Shown: positions 23,671 to 33,896, counted from the stretch's first letter. The stretch is 35,277 nt of DNA from an uncultured Mediterranea sp. (GCA_939791845.1 CALNEX010000004.1:1-35277); one strand, 5' to 3'. Notes: a model not told the origin generated them from the letters alone. Program-made: numbers and translations.

Positions 23671-24798
23671 TCATACGTGAATGAATTCATACTGTACCGT
23701 GCCGATGCCTATCTTTTCCGCGTGGCGCAGTCCTGCCATCCAGTCCGTGTCCGGATGTATCATGTGGAACTTGTCACAGCCGCACAAATCCTCGTGGGCG
23801 TGCTTGGCACCCAGCACGTTATCCGTGTGCAGGACGGGGGCCTTCATGACAAGGTCGGCACAGGCCATGTCCAAGGCAACGGGGTCGGCAGAAGCCAACA
23901 TGCCCAAGTCCGGCACGATGGCGGCATCGTTGTGGTTCCAGCAGTCGCACTCGGGCGAGACGTTCATGACGAAACTGATGTGGAAGTGGGGCTTGTCCTT
24001 CAGCACGGCCTTCGTGTATTCGGCAATCTTGTAGTTGAGCCGTTCGGAGGTGTCCCAATCGCTGATGACGGCCGCCTCGTGCTGGCACAGGGCCACGCAT
24101 TGTCCGCAACCGACGCATTTCGCATAGTCTATCTCGGCCTTGCGGTCGGCATTCAGCCGGATGGCATCGTGTGCACAATGCTTGACGCAGATGTTGCAGC
24201 CGATGCAATGGTCCTGCTGTATCTTGGGCTGCGAGGAGGCATGCAACTCCAGTTTGCCCCCCACGCTGGCACAGCCCATGCCCAGATTCTTCAGGGCACC
24301 GCCGAAGCCGGCCTGCTCGTGTCCCTTGAAGTGGTTCATGCTGATGATGACGTCCGCATCGGCTATGGCGGCACCTATCTTGGGGGCAGGGCAATACTCC
24401 GCACCATCGATGGGAATCTCGCGATAGTCCGTGCCTTTCAAGCCATCGCCGATGATGACCTGGCATTGTGCGGAGATGGGGTTGAAACCGTTCTCCATGG
24501 CACTCTGCAAGTGGTCCACGGCATTGGACCGCCTACCCGAATAGAGCGTGTTGCAGTCTGTGAGGAAAGGTTTGGCCCCATACGAGCGTAACAGACCGGC
24601 CATGCGCGCGGCATAGTTGGGACGGATATAAGCCAGGTTGCCCGGCTCGCCGAAGTGTATCTTGACGGCGGCAAAGCTGTCCTTCAGGGGAAGGTTGCAC
24701 AAGCCGGCCCGTTTCAGCAGACGCTCCATCTTGTCCAACAAGTTGGAGGTGGGGGAGGTCCGCAAATCAGAGAAATATACTTTTGACTTTTCCATCAT
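23671..24798 (-). CDS. DUF362 domain protein with two 4Fe-4S ferredoxin motifs
   Basis: The 375-residue protein has an N-terminal DUF362 domain (KVYFSDLRTSPTSNLLDKM, then AAVKIHFGEPGNLAYIRP and DVIISMNHFKGHEQAGFGGA). About residues 190-235 hold two classical 4Fe-4S motifs, CIGCNICVKHC and CVGCGQCVALC. Such proteins are thought to handle electrons in the cytoplasm; no specific reaction is established. Two ATG codons in a row (24798 and 24795) open the gene, and its start overlaps the stop of the TenI-ThiD fusion gene by four bases. It is therefore translated with the thiamine operon, where ThiC and ThiH both need reduced Fe-S clusters. Confidence 0.85.
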   Translation of the reverse strand: MMEKSKVYFSDLRTSPTSNLLDKMERLLKRAGLCNLPLKDSFAAVKIHFGEPGNLAYIRPNYAARMAGLLRSYGAKPFLTDCNTLYSGRRSNAVDHLQSAMENGFNPISAQCQVIIGDGLKGTDYREIPIDGAEYCPAPKIGAAIADADVIISMNHFKGHEQAGFGGALKNLGMGCASVGGKLELHASSQPKIQQDHCIGCNICVKHCAHDAIRLNADRKAEIDYAKCVGCGQCVALCQHEAAVISDWDTSERLNYKIAEYTKAVLKDKPHFHISFVMNVSPECDCWNHNDAAIVPDLGMLASADPVALDMACADLVMKAPVLHTDNVLGAKHAHEDLCGCDKFHMIHPDTDWMAGLRHAEKIGIGTVQYEFIHV

Positions 24799-26243
24799 AT
24801 GATAAAGATATCATCTTCCTTATAGTCCTGCAAAGTTAATGGTTTCCTCCAAATAAGGTCGTCATTTAGGGAGAAAAAGTGCCACAAGGGGCCATTTCCG
24901 TGCCCGAAGCGCAGGTCACGCCCGGCCCGGATGGCTCCCCAGGTGAAGATTTCGCCCTGCATGACGGCCTGCCAAGTGCTGAACCCCGCGGCCAGATGGG
25001 CGGCGATGGCCGAGGAGAGGGTGCAGCCGGTCCCGTGCAGGTTGCTGCTGGCTATCTTGTCATGCCTGAACTCGTCCGCCCAGTTTTTCCCTCCCAAGAC
25101 ATCCACGAGCTTGTCTCCGGCAAGGTGTCCTCCCTTCAGCAAAATCCGTGTGCCATACCTTGCCCCCAAGAGGGACACGGCTTTCTTCATCGACTCCACA
25201 TCGGTGACGGGGCGGTCCAGCAACAAGGAGGCTTCGGGCTGGTTGGGCGTGATGAGGATGCAACGTGGGAAAATCCTTTTCTCCATCACCCGCAGCGTGT
25301 TTGGCTCCATCAGGCGGCGACCGCTGGTGGAGACCATCACGGGGTCGCAGACAACGGGCAAGTGCGGATGGGCAGAAAGGGCTTCCGCCACCACCTTTGC
25401 CACGGCGGCATTGGGAATCATGCCTATCTTGATTGCCGCCACGGGCAGGTCGTCCAAGACCGATTGCAGCTGTTGCCTCACCGCGTCGGCCTGCACGGGG
25501 AAGACGCTCTGCACGCCCAGGGTGTTCTGCGCCGTGATGGCCGTGACGACTGATGCAGCATAGGCGTTCAGGCCCGCAATGGTCTTGATGTCGGCCTGTA
25601 TGCCCGCACCGCCCGAGCAGTCGGAACCGGCGATGGACAATACCACCGGGGGCGTGTTGGCCGCCCGCCACAATTGCCTGAAATGTTCCCTGAAGTCCGC
25701 TGTCCCCCAGTATTTCCATACGTCTCCCAGCACAGCCACGCCGCCGAAGCCCCACATGCGGACCATGCTCACCGTGTCGGCGGTCACCCCCCCCAGGGCG
25801 ATGATGCCCCGGTCGATGATGAGCCGGTCCCGCGCTTCCAGCAACTGGTCGGCCGTGAAGGCCGAGCGGTAGCCTGTCTTGGAAATGCTGTCGAATATGG
25901 GGCTGAGGAACATGTATTCATAACGCCCCTTCTTCTTCTTCAGTTCCTCCAGCGAGTGGACCGAGGTGCTCACCTCCCATTTGTAGTACGGCACGTGCCC
26001 CTTGGTCCGCTGGTTGACGTGCACGCCCCGCAGGTCATACCTCAGGGCCAGGTCGACGTGCTCGTGCAGGACGATGCGGTTGTAATACTTCCGGGGAATC
26101 TGCTTCAACAGCTTCTCCACTTGCTCCTCGGTGCTGTCCGGCTTGCGGATGTGCAGGAATTCCAAGCCTTCCTCCAGCAGGATCCGGATGGCCTGGACTT
26201 CTCCCTCGAAGAAGTCGGGCCGTGTGATGACCATCAGTTCCAT
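24795..26243 (-). CDS. fusion of a thiamine phosphate synthase/TenI-like domain and HMP(-P) kinase ThiD
   Basis: The 482-residue protein has two enzymes in one chain. Residues about 1-195 form a ThiE/TenI-like TIM barrel: FLHIRKPD, VLHEHVDLALRYDLRGVHVN, FLSPIFDSISKTGY, GIIALGGV and GFGGVAVLGDVW. Residues about 200-470 are ThiD: VVLSIAGSDCSGGAGIQADI, IKIGMIPN, VVCDPVMVSTSG, LITPNQPEA and NLHGTGCTLSSAIAAHLAAG (the anion hole and catalytic Cys). ThiD phosphorylates HMP and HMP-P. A complete ThiE is encoded separately in the same operon, so the N-terminal half may have a TenI role in the thiazole branch. It starts five bases after thiF and overlaps the DUF362 gene by four. Confidence 0.92.
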   Translation of the reverse strand: MELMVITRPDFFEGEVQAIRILLEEGLEFLHIRKPDSTEEQVEKLLKQIPRKYYNRIVLHEHVDLALRYDLRGVHVNQRTKGHVPYYKWEVSTSVHSLEELKKKKGRYEYMFLSPIFDSISKTGYRSAFTADQLLEARDRLIIDRGIIALGGVTADTVSMVRMWGFGGVAVLGDVWKYWGTADFREHFRQLWRAANTPPVVLSIAGSDCSGGAGIQADIKTIAGLNAYAASVVTAITAQNTLGVQSVFPVQADAVRQQLQSVLDDLPVAAIKIGMIPNAAVAKVVAEALSAHPHLPVVCDPVMVSTSGRRLMEPNTLRVMEKRIFPRCILITPNQPEASLLLDRPVTDVESMKKAVSLLGARYGTRILLKGGHLAGDKLVDVLGGKNWADEFRHDKIASSNLHGTGCTLSSAIAAHLAAGFSTWQAVMQGEIFTWGAIRAGRDLRFGHGNGPLWHFFSLNDDLIWRKPLTLQDYKEDDIFII

Positions 26244-26248
26244 GGCGT

Positions 26249-26950
26249 TCAGATGGTAAGAATATGAGTTTCAAGGGTGCGCAGGTCCACCGTCCACAGC
26301 TTGCCGCAGAGCGGCTCGCCATAACCTGCCAGTATCTTGAGGGTCTCGCTGGCCTGCACACTGCCCACCACGGCGGGAGTCACGCCCACCACGCGGGGGT
26401 CCGGCGGCAAGTCACGCACAGCCTCTTCGTCAGGATATAGGTCGCGGTAGCTGCGGGGGTGGGGGCCGGCATGGAACACGGCTACCTGTCCTTCCAGGCC
26501 GCAGACGGCCCCATATATATAAGGAACACGCGCACGCGCACAAACATTATCTAATATATAGCGCGTGGCAAAGTTGTCGGTCCCGTCCACGACCACATCG
26601 CAACCCTCTACCAACGCGGTGGCATTCCTGTCTGTCAGGCGGCAGGGATTGATTTCAATGCGTATCTGTCCGTTCAGCTGGCGCAGGCGCTGGGCGGCGC
26701 ACAGCACCTTGGGCTTTCCCAGGTCCGTCTCTGCGTAGAGCACCTGACGTTGCAGGTTGGTAGGGCCCACCGTGTCGTCATCCACCAGCACCAGCGTGCC
26801 CACGCCGGCCGCGGCCAGGTAGAGGGCGATGGGGCACCCCAGCCCGCCCATGCCGACGATGAGCACGCGGGCACGCTCCAGACGGGCTTGACCTTCCGGT
26901 CCAATTTCGGGCAGGGCCGTCTGGCGTTCGTATCGGTTGTCTATGTTCAT
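26249..26950 (-). CDS. thiF: ThiF/HesA/MoeB family ThiS adenylyltransferase
   Basis: From the ATG at 26950 the protein has 233 residues. It would adenylate the C-terminal glycine of ThiS. The nucleotide-binding site is clear: VLIVGMGGLGCPIALYLAAAG, VDDDTVGPTNLQRQVLY and GCDVVVDGTDNFATRY. The region that in E. coli ThiF carries two zinc-ligand cysteines (CYRCLWPD) reads SYRDLYPD, there is no C-terminal CxxC, and the cysteine corresponding to Cys184 also seems absent (GVTPAVVGSVQASETLKIL context). It is therefore a minimal, zinc-free form. It sits between thiH and the TenI-ThiD fusion. An in-frame upstream extension to 27034 would overlap thiH and is rejected. Confidence 0.9.
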   Translation of the reverse strand: MNIDNRYERQTALPEIGPEGQARLERARVLIVGMGGLGCPIALYLAAAGVGTLVLVDDDTVGPTNLQRQVLYAETDLGKPKVLCAAQRLRQLNGQIRIEINPCRLTDRNATALVEGCDVVVDGTDNFATRYILDNVCARARVPYIYGAVCGLEGQVAVFHAGPHPRSYRDLYPDEEAVRDLPPDPRVVGVTPAVVGSVQASETLKILAGYGEPLCGKLWTVDLRTLETHILTI

Positions 26951-26979
26951 TACTATGTGTATAAAATTATGATTGTTGA

Positions 26980-28119
26980 CTATACCGCAGGTGTCAGCTT
27001 CGGGTGGTCGAACGAAGCGTCCCAATCCTTCCACACCGGCTCCCGTCCCATACGGCGCAGGGCGGCATCGACCTCGTGGGCAGTGCGCTCGTCACTGACG
27101 TGGAATTGCTCCAACGCCTGCGGATAGGTGTAGTATCCTCCCGGCTCGGTCTTGCTCTCGGTACTCATGGTCGTGACGCCCAATGTGGCCATGTGGTCGC
27201 GGATGGAGGCGGGTTCGCGGGTGGAGTAGGAGATGTCCACGTCGTGGTCGAAGATGCGCATGGCAAAGGTGGCCTGCGCCAGCTCCCGGTCGGTCATGAC
27301 CACGTTCGGTTGGAATCCTCCGTTCTCCGAGGGGCGCATACGGGGGAAGTTGACGCTGTACTTCGTCCGCCAATAGTGCTTCTGCAGGTAGCGCAGGTGA
27401 TGGGCCATCATGGTGATGTCCGTACGCCATTCCCGCTCCAGGCCGATGAGGACGCCCATGCCGATGCTGTGGACGCCGGCCTGGCCCATGCGGTCGAAGC
27501 CGTTCAGCCGCCATTCGAACTTGGACTTCATGCCCCGCGGGTGGTAGATGTTGTAGTGGGCGCGGTTGTAGGTCTCCTGGAAACAGATGACCCCGTTCAT
27601 GCCGTGGCGGGTCAGCTCTTCGTATTCCTCGGCCTTGAGGGGCATGACCTCGATCTTCAGGTTGGAGAAGTAGGGCTTGGCCAGGTCGAGGGCGCGGGCG
27701 ATGTAGGGCACGCCCGCCTTGGCCGGGTTCTCGCCCGTGACAATCAGCAGGTTCTCGAAGGGGGCCAGCCGCTTGATGGCCTTGTATTCGTTGACGATTT
27801 CCTCCTCGGTCAGTATCGTCCGCTTCATGGGGTTCGAGATATGGAATCCGCAGTACACGCACGAGTTGGTGCAGGAGTTGGTGAGGTAGAGGGGCACGAA
27901 CATGGAGATGGTCCGTCCGAAACGCTCCTCGGTGTATTTCTTGCTGAGCCTTGCCATCGTCTCCAGGTATGGCTCGGCCGCGGGCGAAACGAGGGCCATG
28001 AAGTCCTCCACATCGCAACGCTCCTTGCTGAGGGCACGGCGCACGTCGGCATCGGTCTTTGCGGCGATGCGGGCGGTGGTGTCGTCCCAGGATATTTGGT
28101 CTAATACTTCGCTAAACAT
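26980..28119 (-). CDS. thiH: 2-iminoacetate synthase (radical SAM tyrosine lyase)
   Basis: The 379-residue protein is ThiH. It cleaves tyrosine with a radical from S-adenosylmethionine to give dehydroglycine (2-iminoacetate) and p-cresol; the former is used by ThiG for the thiazole ring. The 4Fe-4S motif CTNSCVYCGF (CxxxCxxC) is at about residues 86-95, followed by the TIM-barrel core and MSTESKTEPGGY near the end. The choice of ThiH instead of the oxygen-dependent ThiO fits an anaerobe. It lies between thiC (10 bases upstream) and thiF (29 bases downstream). Confidence 0.96.
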   Translation of the reverse strand: MFSEVLDQISWDDTTARIAAKTDADVRRALSKERCDVEDFMALVSPAAEPYLETMARLSKKYTEERFGRTISMFVPLYLTNSCTNSCVYCGFHISNPMKRTILTEEEIVNEYKAIKRLAPFENLLIVTGENPAKAGVPYIARALDLAKPYFSNLKIEVMPLKAEEYEELTRHGMNGVICFQETYNRAHYNIYHPRGMKSKFEWRLNGFDRMGQAGVHSIGMGVLIGLEREWRTDITMMAHHLRYLQKHYWRTKYSVNFPRMRPSENGGFQPNVVMTDRELAQATFAMRIFDHDVDISYSTREPASIRDHMATLGVTTMSTESKTEPGGYYTYPQALEQFHVSDERTAHEVDAALRRMGREPVWKDWDASFDHPKLTPAV

Positions 28120-28129
28120 GGTTTTGGTG

Positions 28130-29842
<1,713 letters not shown>

Positions 29843-29850
29843 TTAATAGG

Positions 29851-29904
29851 GACAAGGAAACAAGGCTTCAGACTACAAGGGCTTTGTCAACTTGTCTCCT
29901 TGTC
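29851..29904 (-). repeat. 14-bp imperfect inverted repeat between thiG and thiC
   Basis: GACAAGGAAACAAG (29851-29864) pairs with CTTGTCTCCTTGTC (29891-29904) with one mismatch, around a 26-base loop. The right arm covers the end of thiG. There is no T run after it, so an mRNA processing or stabilising hairpin inside the operon is more likely than a terminator. Confidence 0.55.
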
Positions 29905-30679
29905 AACTGTTCAAGAAAGCGGTGAGGGGAGAGCTGGCTTCGGCTTCCATGGATTCAGCCTGTACGCCCAGTCCGGCCTCGTAGGCACGGCGTCCGGCCT
30001 CGACGGCTTCCTTGAAAGCAATGGCCATCTGGACGGGGTCTCCGGCCACGGCAATGGCGGTGTTCACCAGGCAGGCCGAGGCGCCCATCTCCATGGCTTC
30101 GGCGGCATGGCTGGGGGCACCGATGCCGGCATCCACCACCACGGGGACGTTGGCCTGCTCGATGATGATGCGCAGGAAATCACGCGTCTGGAGCCCCTTG
30201 TTCGTGCCGATGGGTGCGCCAAGGGGCATGACGGTGGCGGCCCCTGCTTCCTCCAGATGCTTGCAGAGGGTGGGGTCGGCCTGGCAATAGGGCAGGACCA
30301 CGAAGCCCAGCTTCACCAGTTGCTCCGTGGCCTTCAGCGTCTCGACGGAGTCGGGCAGGAGATAGCGCGGGTCGGGGTGAATCTCCAGTTTCAGCCAGTT
30401 GGTGCCGAAAGCCTCGCGGGCCATCTGTGCGGCAAACACGGCTTCTTCGGCATTGCGCACGCCGCTGGTGTTGGGCAGGAGTTGGATGTGTGGGTGGGCG
30501 ATGTGGCGCAACATGTCGTCCTCCTTGTCCTCCAGTTCGATGCGTTTCATGGCCACGGTCACCATCTGCGTGCCCGAAGCCAGGATGGATTGCTCCATCA
30601 GTTCGTTGGAGCTGAACTTCCCAGTTCCCAGGAAAAGGCGTGAGTCGAACTCGCGCCCGGCAATAATCAGTTTGTTCAT
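29903..30679 (-). CDS. thiG: thiazole synthase
   Basis: The 258-residue protein is ThiG, a TIM-barrel enzyme that joins deoxyxylulose phosphate, 2-iminoacetate and sulfur from ThiS thiocarboxylate to form thiazole phosphate. It starts [39 protein letters not shown] carries the lysine expected to form the Schiff base, and [33 protein letters not shown] and [20 protein letters not shown] follow. The length fits the family. It lies 35 bases after thiE and 81 bases before thiC. Confidence 0.97.
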   Translation of the reverse strand: MNKLIIAGREFDSRLFLGTGKFSSNELMEQSILASGTQMVTVAMKRIELEDKEDDMLRHIAHPHIQLLPNTSGVRNAEEAVFAAQMAREAFGTNWLKLEIHPDPRYLLPDSVETLKATEQLVKLGFVVLPYCQADPTLCKHLEEAGAATVMPLGAPIGTNKGLQTRDFLRIIIEQANVPVVVDAGIGAPSHAAEAMEMGASACLVNTAIAVAGDPVQMAIAFKEAVEAGRRAYEAGLGVQAESMEAEASSPLTAFLNS

Positions 30680-30714
30680 ATCCTTATGTCTTTTATTAAA
30701 TCAATCTTTCTTTT

Positions 30715-31329
30715 TCAGAGGGCCAGTATCTCCCGCATCTCCTGCACGGGGTCGTCGGCGCGGAGCACGGTGCCGGACAAGGCGATGCCCCTGACTCCCG
30801 TCTGCATGATGGCGGGGATGTCCGCGCGGGTGATGCCGCCTATGGCCACCACGGGCAGGGGAACGCCGGCCTCCTGCATCTGCCGGAGGATGCTGGCATA
30901 TCCCTCCAGACCGAGCACGGGGCTGAGGTTCTTCTTTGTTTCCGTATAGCGGAAGGGGCCGCAGCCGATATAGTCCGCACCTCCCTGCCAGTGTCGCACG
31001 ATGTCCTCGAAGGTGTTGGCCGTCCCTCCTATGAGGAACTCTTCGCCAAGCACCTTCCGTGCCTCATGTACGGGCATGTCCTTCAATCCAAGGTGTACCC
31101 CGTCGGCGTGCAGCTTCTGTGCCAGTTCCACATGGTCATCGATGATGAATACGGCTTCGTAATGTTTGCACAAGGCCTGCACTTCGCGCCCTATTGCCTC
31201 CACCTCGTCCAAGGGGCGGTCCTTCATGCGAAGCTGAATCCAGCGGCATCCGCCCTCCAGCGCCATGCGGGCACTGTCCAGGTAGGAGTACTTGTCGGTG
31301 TAGTGGGTGATGAATTGTACGGGTACCAT
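30715..31329 (-). CDS. thiE: thiamine phosphate synthase
   Basis: From the ATG at 31329 (four bases after the thiS stop; a longer start at 31365 would overlap thiS) the protein has 204 residues. It couples HMP-PP and thiazole phosphate to thiamine monophosphate. Motifs: CRWIQLRMKDRPLDE, FIIDDHVELAQKLHADGVHLG, IGGTANTFEDI, YIGCGPFRYTETKKNLSPVLG (the GP-x-x-x-TxTK loop that holds pyrophosphate) and PVVAIGGITRADI. It is the canonical ThiE of the operon, in contrast to the TenI-like domain fused to ThiD further down. Confidence 0.95.
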   Translation of the reverse strand: MVPVQFITHYTDKYSYLDSARMALEGGCRWIQLRMKDRPLDEVEAIGREVQALCKHYEAVFIIDDHVELAQKLHADGVHLGLKDMPVHEARKVLGEEFLIGGTANTFEDIVRHWQGGADYIGCGPFRYTETKKNLSPVLGLEGYASILRQMQEAGVPLPVVAIGGITRADIPAIMQTGVRGIALSGTVLRADDPVQEMREILAL

Positions 31330-31333
31330 AGGC

Positions 31334-31531
31334 TCATCCTCCACAAGCGGCTTTGATGATGACAACGGAGGCGCCTTCTTCCAAGGGGGTCGTTTCCCAA
31401 TCGGAGCGGGGAATCATACGGTTGTTGACGGCCATGGCCACGCCGCGGTCGGGCAAGGCCAACTCCCGGGAGAGCTGGAGAAGCGTGGCGGACGTGGTGT
31501 CTGTAGCTTTGTTGTTGATTGTGATCTTCAT
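31334..31531 (-). CDS. thiS: sulfur carrier protein ThiS
   Basis: This 65-residue ubiquitin-like protein starts at the ATG at 31531 (MKITINNKATDTTSATL) and ends in the diagnostic Gly-Gly (IKAACGG). ThiF adenylates the C-terminal Gly, which is then turned into a thiocarboxylate that donates sulfur to ThiG. The reading frame is open further upstream, but those 30 codons lie in the riboswitch leader and have no family resemblance. It is the first gene of the thiamine operon, 84 bases after the TPP aptamer and four bases ahead of thiE. Confidence 0.95.
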   Translation of the reverse strand: MKITINNKATDTTSATLLQLSRELALPDRGVAMAVNNRMIPRSDWETTPLEEGASVVIIKAACGG

Positions 31532-31614
31532 CTTCTGTCTGCTATATAATATAATAAGGTGTGGAAGACAAAGCGGAGGCCGCGAATCGGGCAACGGACG
31601 GGAATGCATTTTCT

Positions 31615-31693
31615 TGTCCAATTCCTACGGCAGCATTACCTGCATCAGGTTCGAGGGTATAATCTCAGCCCGTGCGCGGGGCACCCCTTTGAC
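31615..31693 (-). ncRNA. TPP riboswitch (THI element)
   Basis: Read on the minus strand, the conserved parts appear in order: GGGGTGC (31681-31687), GGCTGAGAT around CTGAGA (31663-31668), ACCTGAT (31644-31650), GGTAATGC (31633-31640) and CGTAGGAA (31622-31629). The outer stem P1 can form between GTCAA (from 31693) and TTGGAC (31615-31620) with one bulge. It lies 84 bases before thiS. High TPP would shut off expression of the operon. The 31532-31614 stretch is the expression platform; its pairing was not resolved. Confidence 0.96.
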
Positions 31694-31702
31694 TTCGAGG
31701 GG

Positions 31703-31730
31703 CAAAGATAGGAGAAATAAATGAAAACAA
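31703..31730 (-). promoter_or_regulatory. promoter of the thiamine operon
   Basis: CAAAGATA (31703-31710) reads TATCTTTG on the minus strand, an exact -7 box; a TTG (31728-31730 complement) lies 17 bases upstream, a little short. Transcription would begin a few bases ahead of the TPP aptamer. Confidence 0.65.
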
Positions 31731-31936
31731 GTGCCTTGCCTGGGAAGTTTTTTAGCCTGCCCGCATCCGGGCCTCGCGGGGGCGGGAGTTTCTCTTGGTA
31801 ATCTTTTGCTCTGTATCCAAACCTATTTGTTACAAATATGACTGAATTATTGGCTATTTGATATGCTAAACACCTTTTCGCGCACATATTCCTGATAAAT
31901 GGAAGAACTATCAACATTATGTTCGCGATTAATGAT
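31731..31936. other. divergent intergenic region between the thiamine operon and the purF-like gene
   Basis: About 200 bases without a gene. A GC-rich inverted repeat around 31752-31789 (CCTGCCCGC against GCGGGGGCGGG) stands behind the thiamine promoter. A perfect 7-bp inverted repeat TATTTGT/ACAAATA lies at 31824-31838 around one central T. The right half is AT-rich. Both may be regulator sites, but nothing more can be supported. Confidence 0.4.
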
Positions 31937-31944
31937 TATCTTTG
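31937..31944 (+). promoter_or_regulatory. -7 box of the purF-like operon
   Basis: TATCTTTG (31937-31944) matches TAnnTTTG exactly. No good TTTG stands at -33. The ATG of the purF-like gene is 63 bases downstream, so the message would have a leader of about 55 bases. Confidence 0.6.
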
Positions 31945-32006
31945 CACCGCGAAACCGGAAGTGCATGTCTCCCGGCATAGCTTGTACATTTATAAATGAT
32001 AAGAGC

Positions 32007-33890
32007 ATGGAACAACTGAAACACGAATGCGGCGTGGCCATGATACGCCTGCTGAAGCCCTTGGAGTACTACGAACAGAAGTACGGCACCTGGATGTATG
32101 GCCTGAACAAGCTCTACCTCCTGATGGAGAAGCAGCACAACCGCGGACAGGAAGGCGCGGGCCTGGCCTGCGTCAAGCTGGAGGCCAATCCCGGCGAGGA
32201 ATACATGTTCCGCGAACGGGCCTTGGGCTCGGGAGCCATCACCGAGATATTCGACACCGTGCATACCCACTTCCGCGACCTGACGCCCGAGCAACTGCAC
32301 GACGCGGAGTATGCCAAGAAGTGCCTCCCCTTTGCGGGCGAGGTCTACATGGGGCACCTGCGATACAGCACCACGGGCAAGTCCGGCCTCACCTACGTGC
32401 ATCCTTTCCTCCGCCGTAACAACTGGCGGGTGAAGAACCTCGCCCTCTGCGGCAACTTCAACCTGACCAACGTGGACGAGATATTCGCCAAGATAACCGC
32501 CATGGGGCAGCATCCGCGCAAGTATGCCGACACCTACATCATGCTGGAGCAGGTGGGACACCGCCTCGACCGCGAGGTGGAGCGCCTCTATGGCATCGCC
32601 GAAGCCGAGGGACTGGCCGGCATGGACATCACCCGTTACATTGAAGACCACATCGAGCTGGCCAACGTCCTGCGCACATCCAGCAAGGAGTGGGACGGGG
32701 GCTACGTCATCTGCGGACTGACCGGCAGCGGGGAGTCCTTCGCCATCCGCGACCCGTGGGGCATCCGCACCGCCTTCTGGTATCAGGACGAGGAAGTGGC
32801 CGTCCTGGCCAGCGAACGCCCCGTCATCCAGACCGTGTTCAACGTCCCCATGGAGTCCATCAAGGAGATGCAGCCCGGACAGACGGTCATCTTCACCAAG
32901 GCGGGCAAGATGCGCACCATCCAAATCAACAAGCCCCGCACGCTGAAGCCCTGCTCCTTCGAGCGCATCTACTTCAGCCGGGGCAGCGACGCCGACATCT
33001 ACCGGGAGCGCAAGCAGCTCGGCAAGGAACTGGTGCCCAGCATCCTCCGTGCCATCGACAACGACATCGACCACACCGTCTTCTCCTTCATTCCCAACAC
33101 CGCCGAGGTGGCCTATTGCGGCATGATGGAGGGACTGAACGAATACCTCAACGACCTGAAGGCGAAGCAGATTGCGGACTTGGGCCACAAGCCCACGCAG
33201 GAGGAACTGGAGCATATCCTCTCCCGCCGCATCCGTGGAGAGAAGGTGGCCATCAAGGACATCAAGCTGCGCACCTTCATCGCCGAGGGAAACACGCGCA
33301 ACGACCTCGCCGCCCACGTCTATGACATCACCTACGGCAGCCTCGTGCCGGGGCAGGACAACTTGGTCATCATTGATGACTCCATCGTGCGCGGCACCAC
33401 GCTCAGGCAGAGCATCATCGGCATACTGGACCGCCTGGGACCGAAGAAGATAGTCATCGTCTCCAGCTCGCCCCAGGTGCGCTACCCCGACTACTATGGC
33501 ATCGACATGTCCCGCATGAGCGAGTTCATCGCCTTCAAGGCCGCCATCGAACTGCTGAAGGAGCGGGAGATGCGCAACATCATCGCCTCCGCCTACCGCA
33601 AGAGCAAGGAGCAGGCCGACCTGCCCAAGGAGCAGATGGTGAACTACGTGAAGGACATCTACGCCCCCTTCACCGACGAGGAAATCTCCGCCAAGATGGC
33701 CGAACTCCTCACGCCCAAGGGAACACGCGCCGAGGTGCAGATAGTCTACCAGCCCCTCGAAGGCTTGCACCAAGCCTGCCCCAACCATCCGGGTGACTGG
33801 TACTTCAGCGGCGACTATCCCACGCCGGGCGGGGTGAAGATGCTGAACAAGGCGTTCATTGACTACATCGAACAGGTATATCAATTCTGA
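32007..33890 (+). CDS. amidophosphoribosyltransferase-like protein (PurF family, long form)
   Basis: From the ATG at 32007 the protein has 627 residues, over 100 more than classical PurF (about 460-510). The N-terminal glutamine amidotransferase domain has the nucleophile Cys8 after a short MEQLKHE leader that would be removed, QHNRGQEGAG, RYSTTGKSG (119-127) and D175. The oxyanion Asn-Gly of PurF (HNGN) reads LCGN (147-150), so that Asn is Cys. The phosphoribosyltransferase domain has the PRPP loop IIDDSIVRGTT (455-465) and the R-rich LRTFIAEGNTRND before it. By family it makes phosphoribosylamine from PRPP and glutamine, the first purine step. An insertion at about 385-420 and a long C-terminus distinguish it. 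The next gene follows after six bases. Confidence 0.85.
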   Translation: MEQLKHECGVAMIRLLKPLEYYEQKYGTWMYGLNKLYLLMEKQHNRGQEGAGLACVKLEANPGEEYMFRERALGSGAITEIFDTVHTHFRDLTPEQLHDAEYAKKCLPFAGEVYMGHLRYSTTGKSGLTYVHPFLRRNNWRVKNLALCGNFNLTNVDEIFAKITAMGQHPRKYADTYIMLEQVGHRLDREVERLYGIAEAEGLAGMDITRYIEDHIELANVLRTSSKEWDGGYVICGLTGSGESFAIRDPWGIRTAFWYQDEEVAVLASERPVIQTVFNVPMESIKEMQPGQTVIFTKAGKMRTIQINKPRTLKPCSFERIYFSRGSDADIYRERKQLGKELVPSILRAIDNDIDHTVFSFIPNTAEVAYCGMMEGLNEYLNDLKAKQIADLGHKPTQEELEHILSRRIRGEKVAIKDIKLRTFIAEGNTRNDLAAHVYDITYGSLVPGQDNLVIIDDSIVRGTTLRQSIIGILDRLGPKKIVIVSSSPQVRYPDYYGIDMSRMSEFIAFKAAIELLKEREMRNIIASAYRKSKEQADLPKEQMVNYVKDIYAPFTDEEISAKMAELLTPKGTRAEVQIVYQPLEGLHQACPNHPGDWYFSGDYPTPGGVKMLNKAFIDYIEQVYQF

Positions 33891-33896
33891 GGCATT

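Noticed and set aside
31532..31621. Longer N-terminus of ThiS
   Set aside because: These codons lie between the TPP aptamer and the ribosome binding region; ThiS is normally about 65 residues and starts at the KITIN strand.
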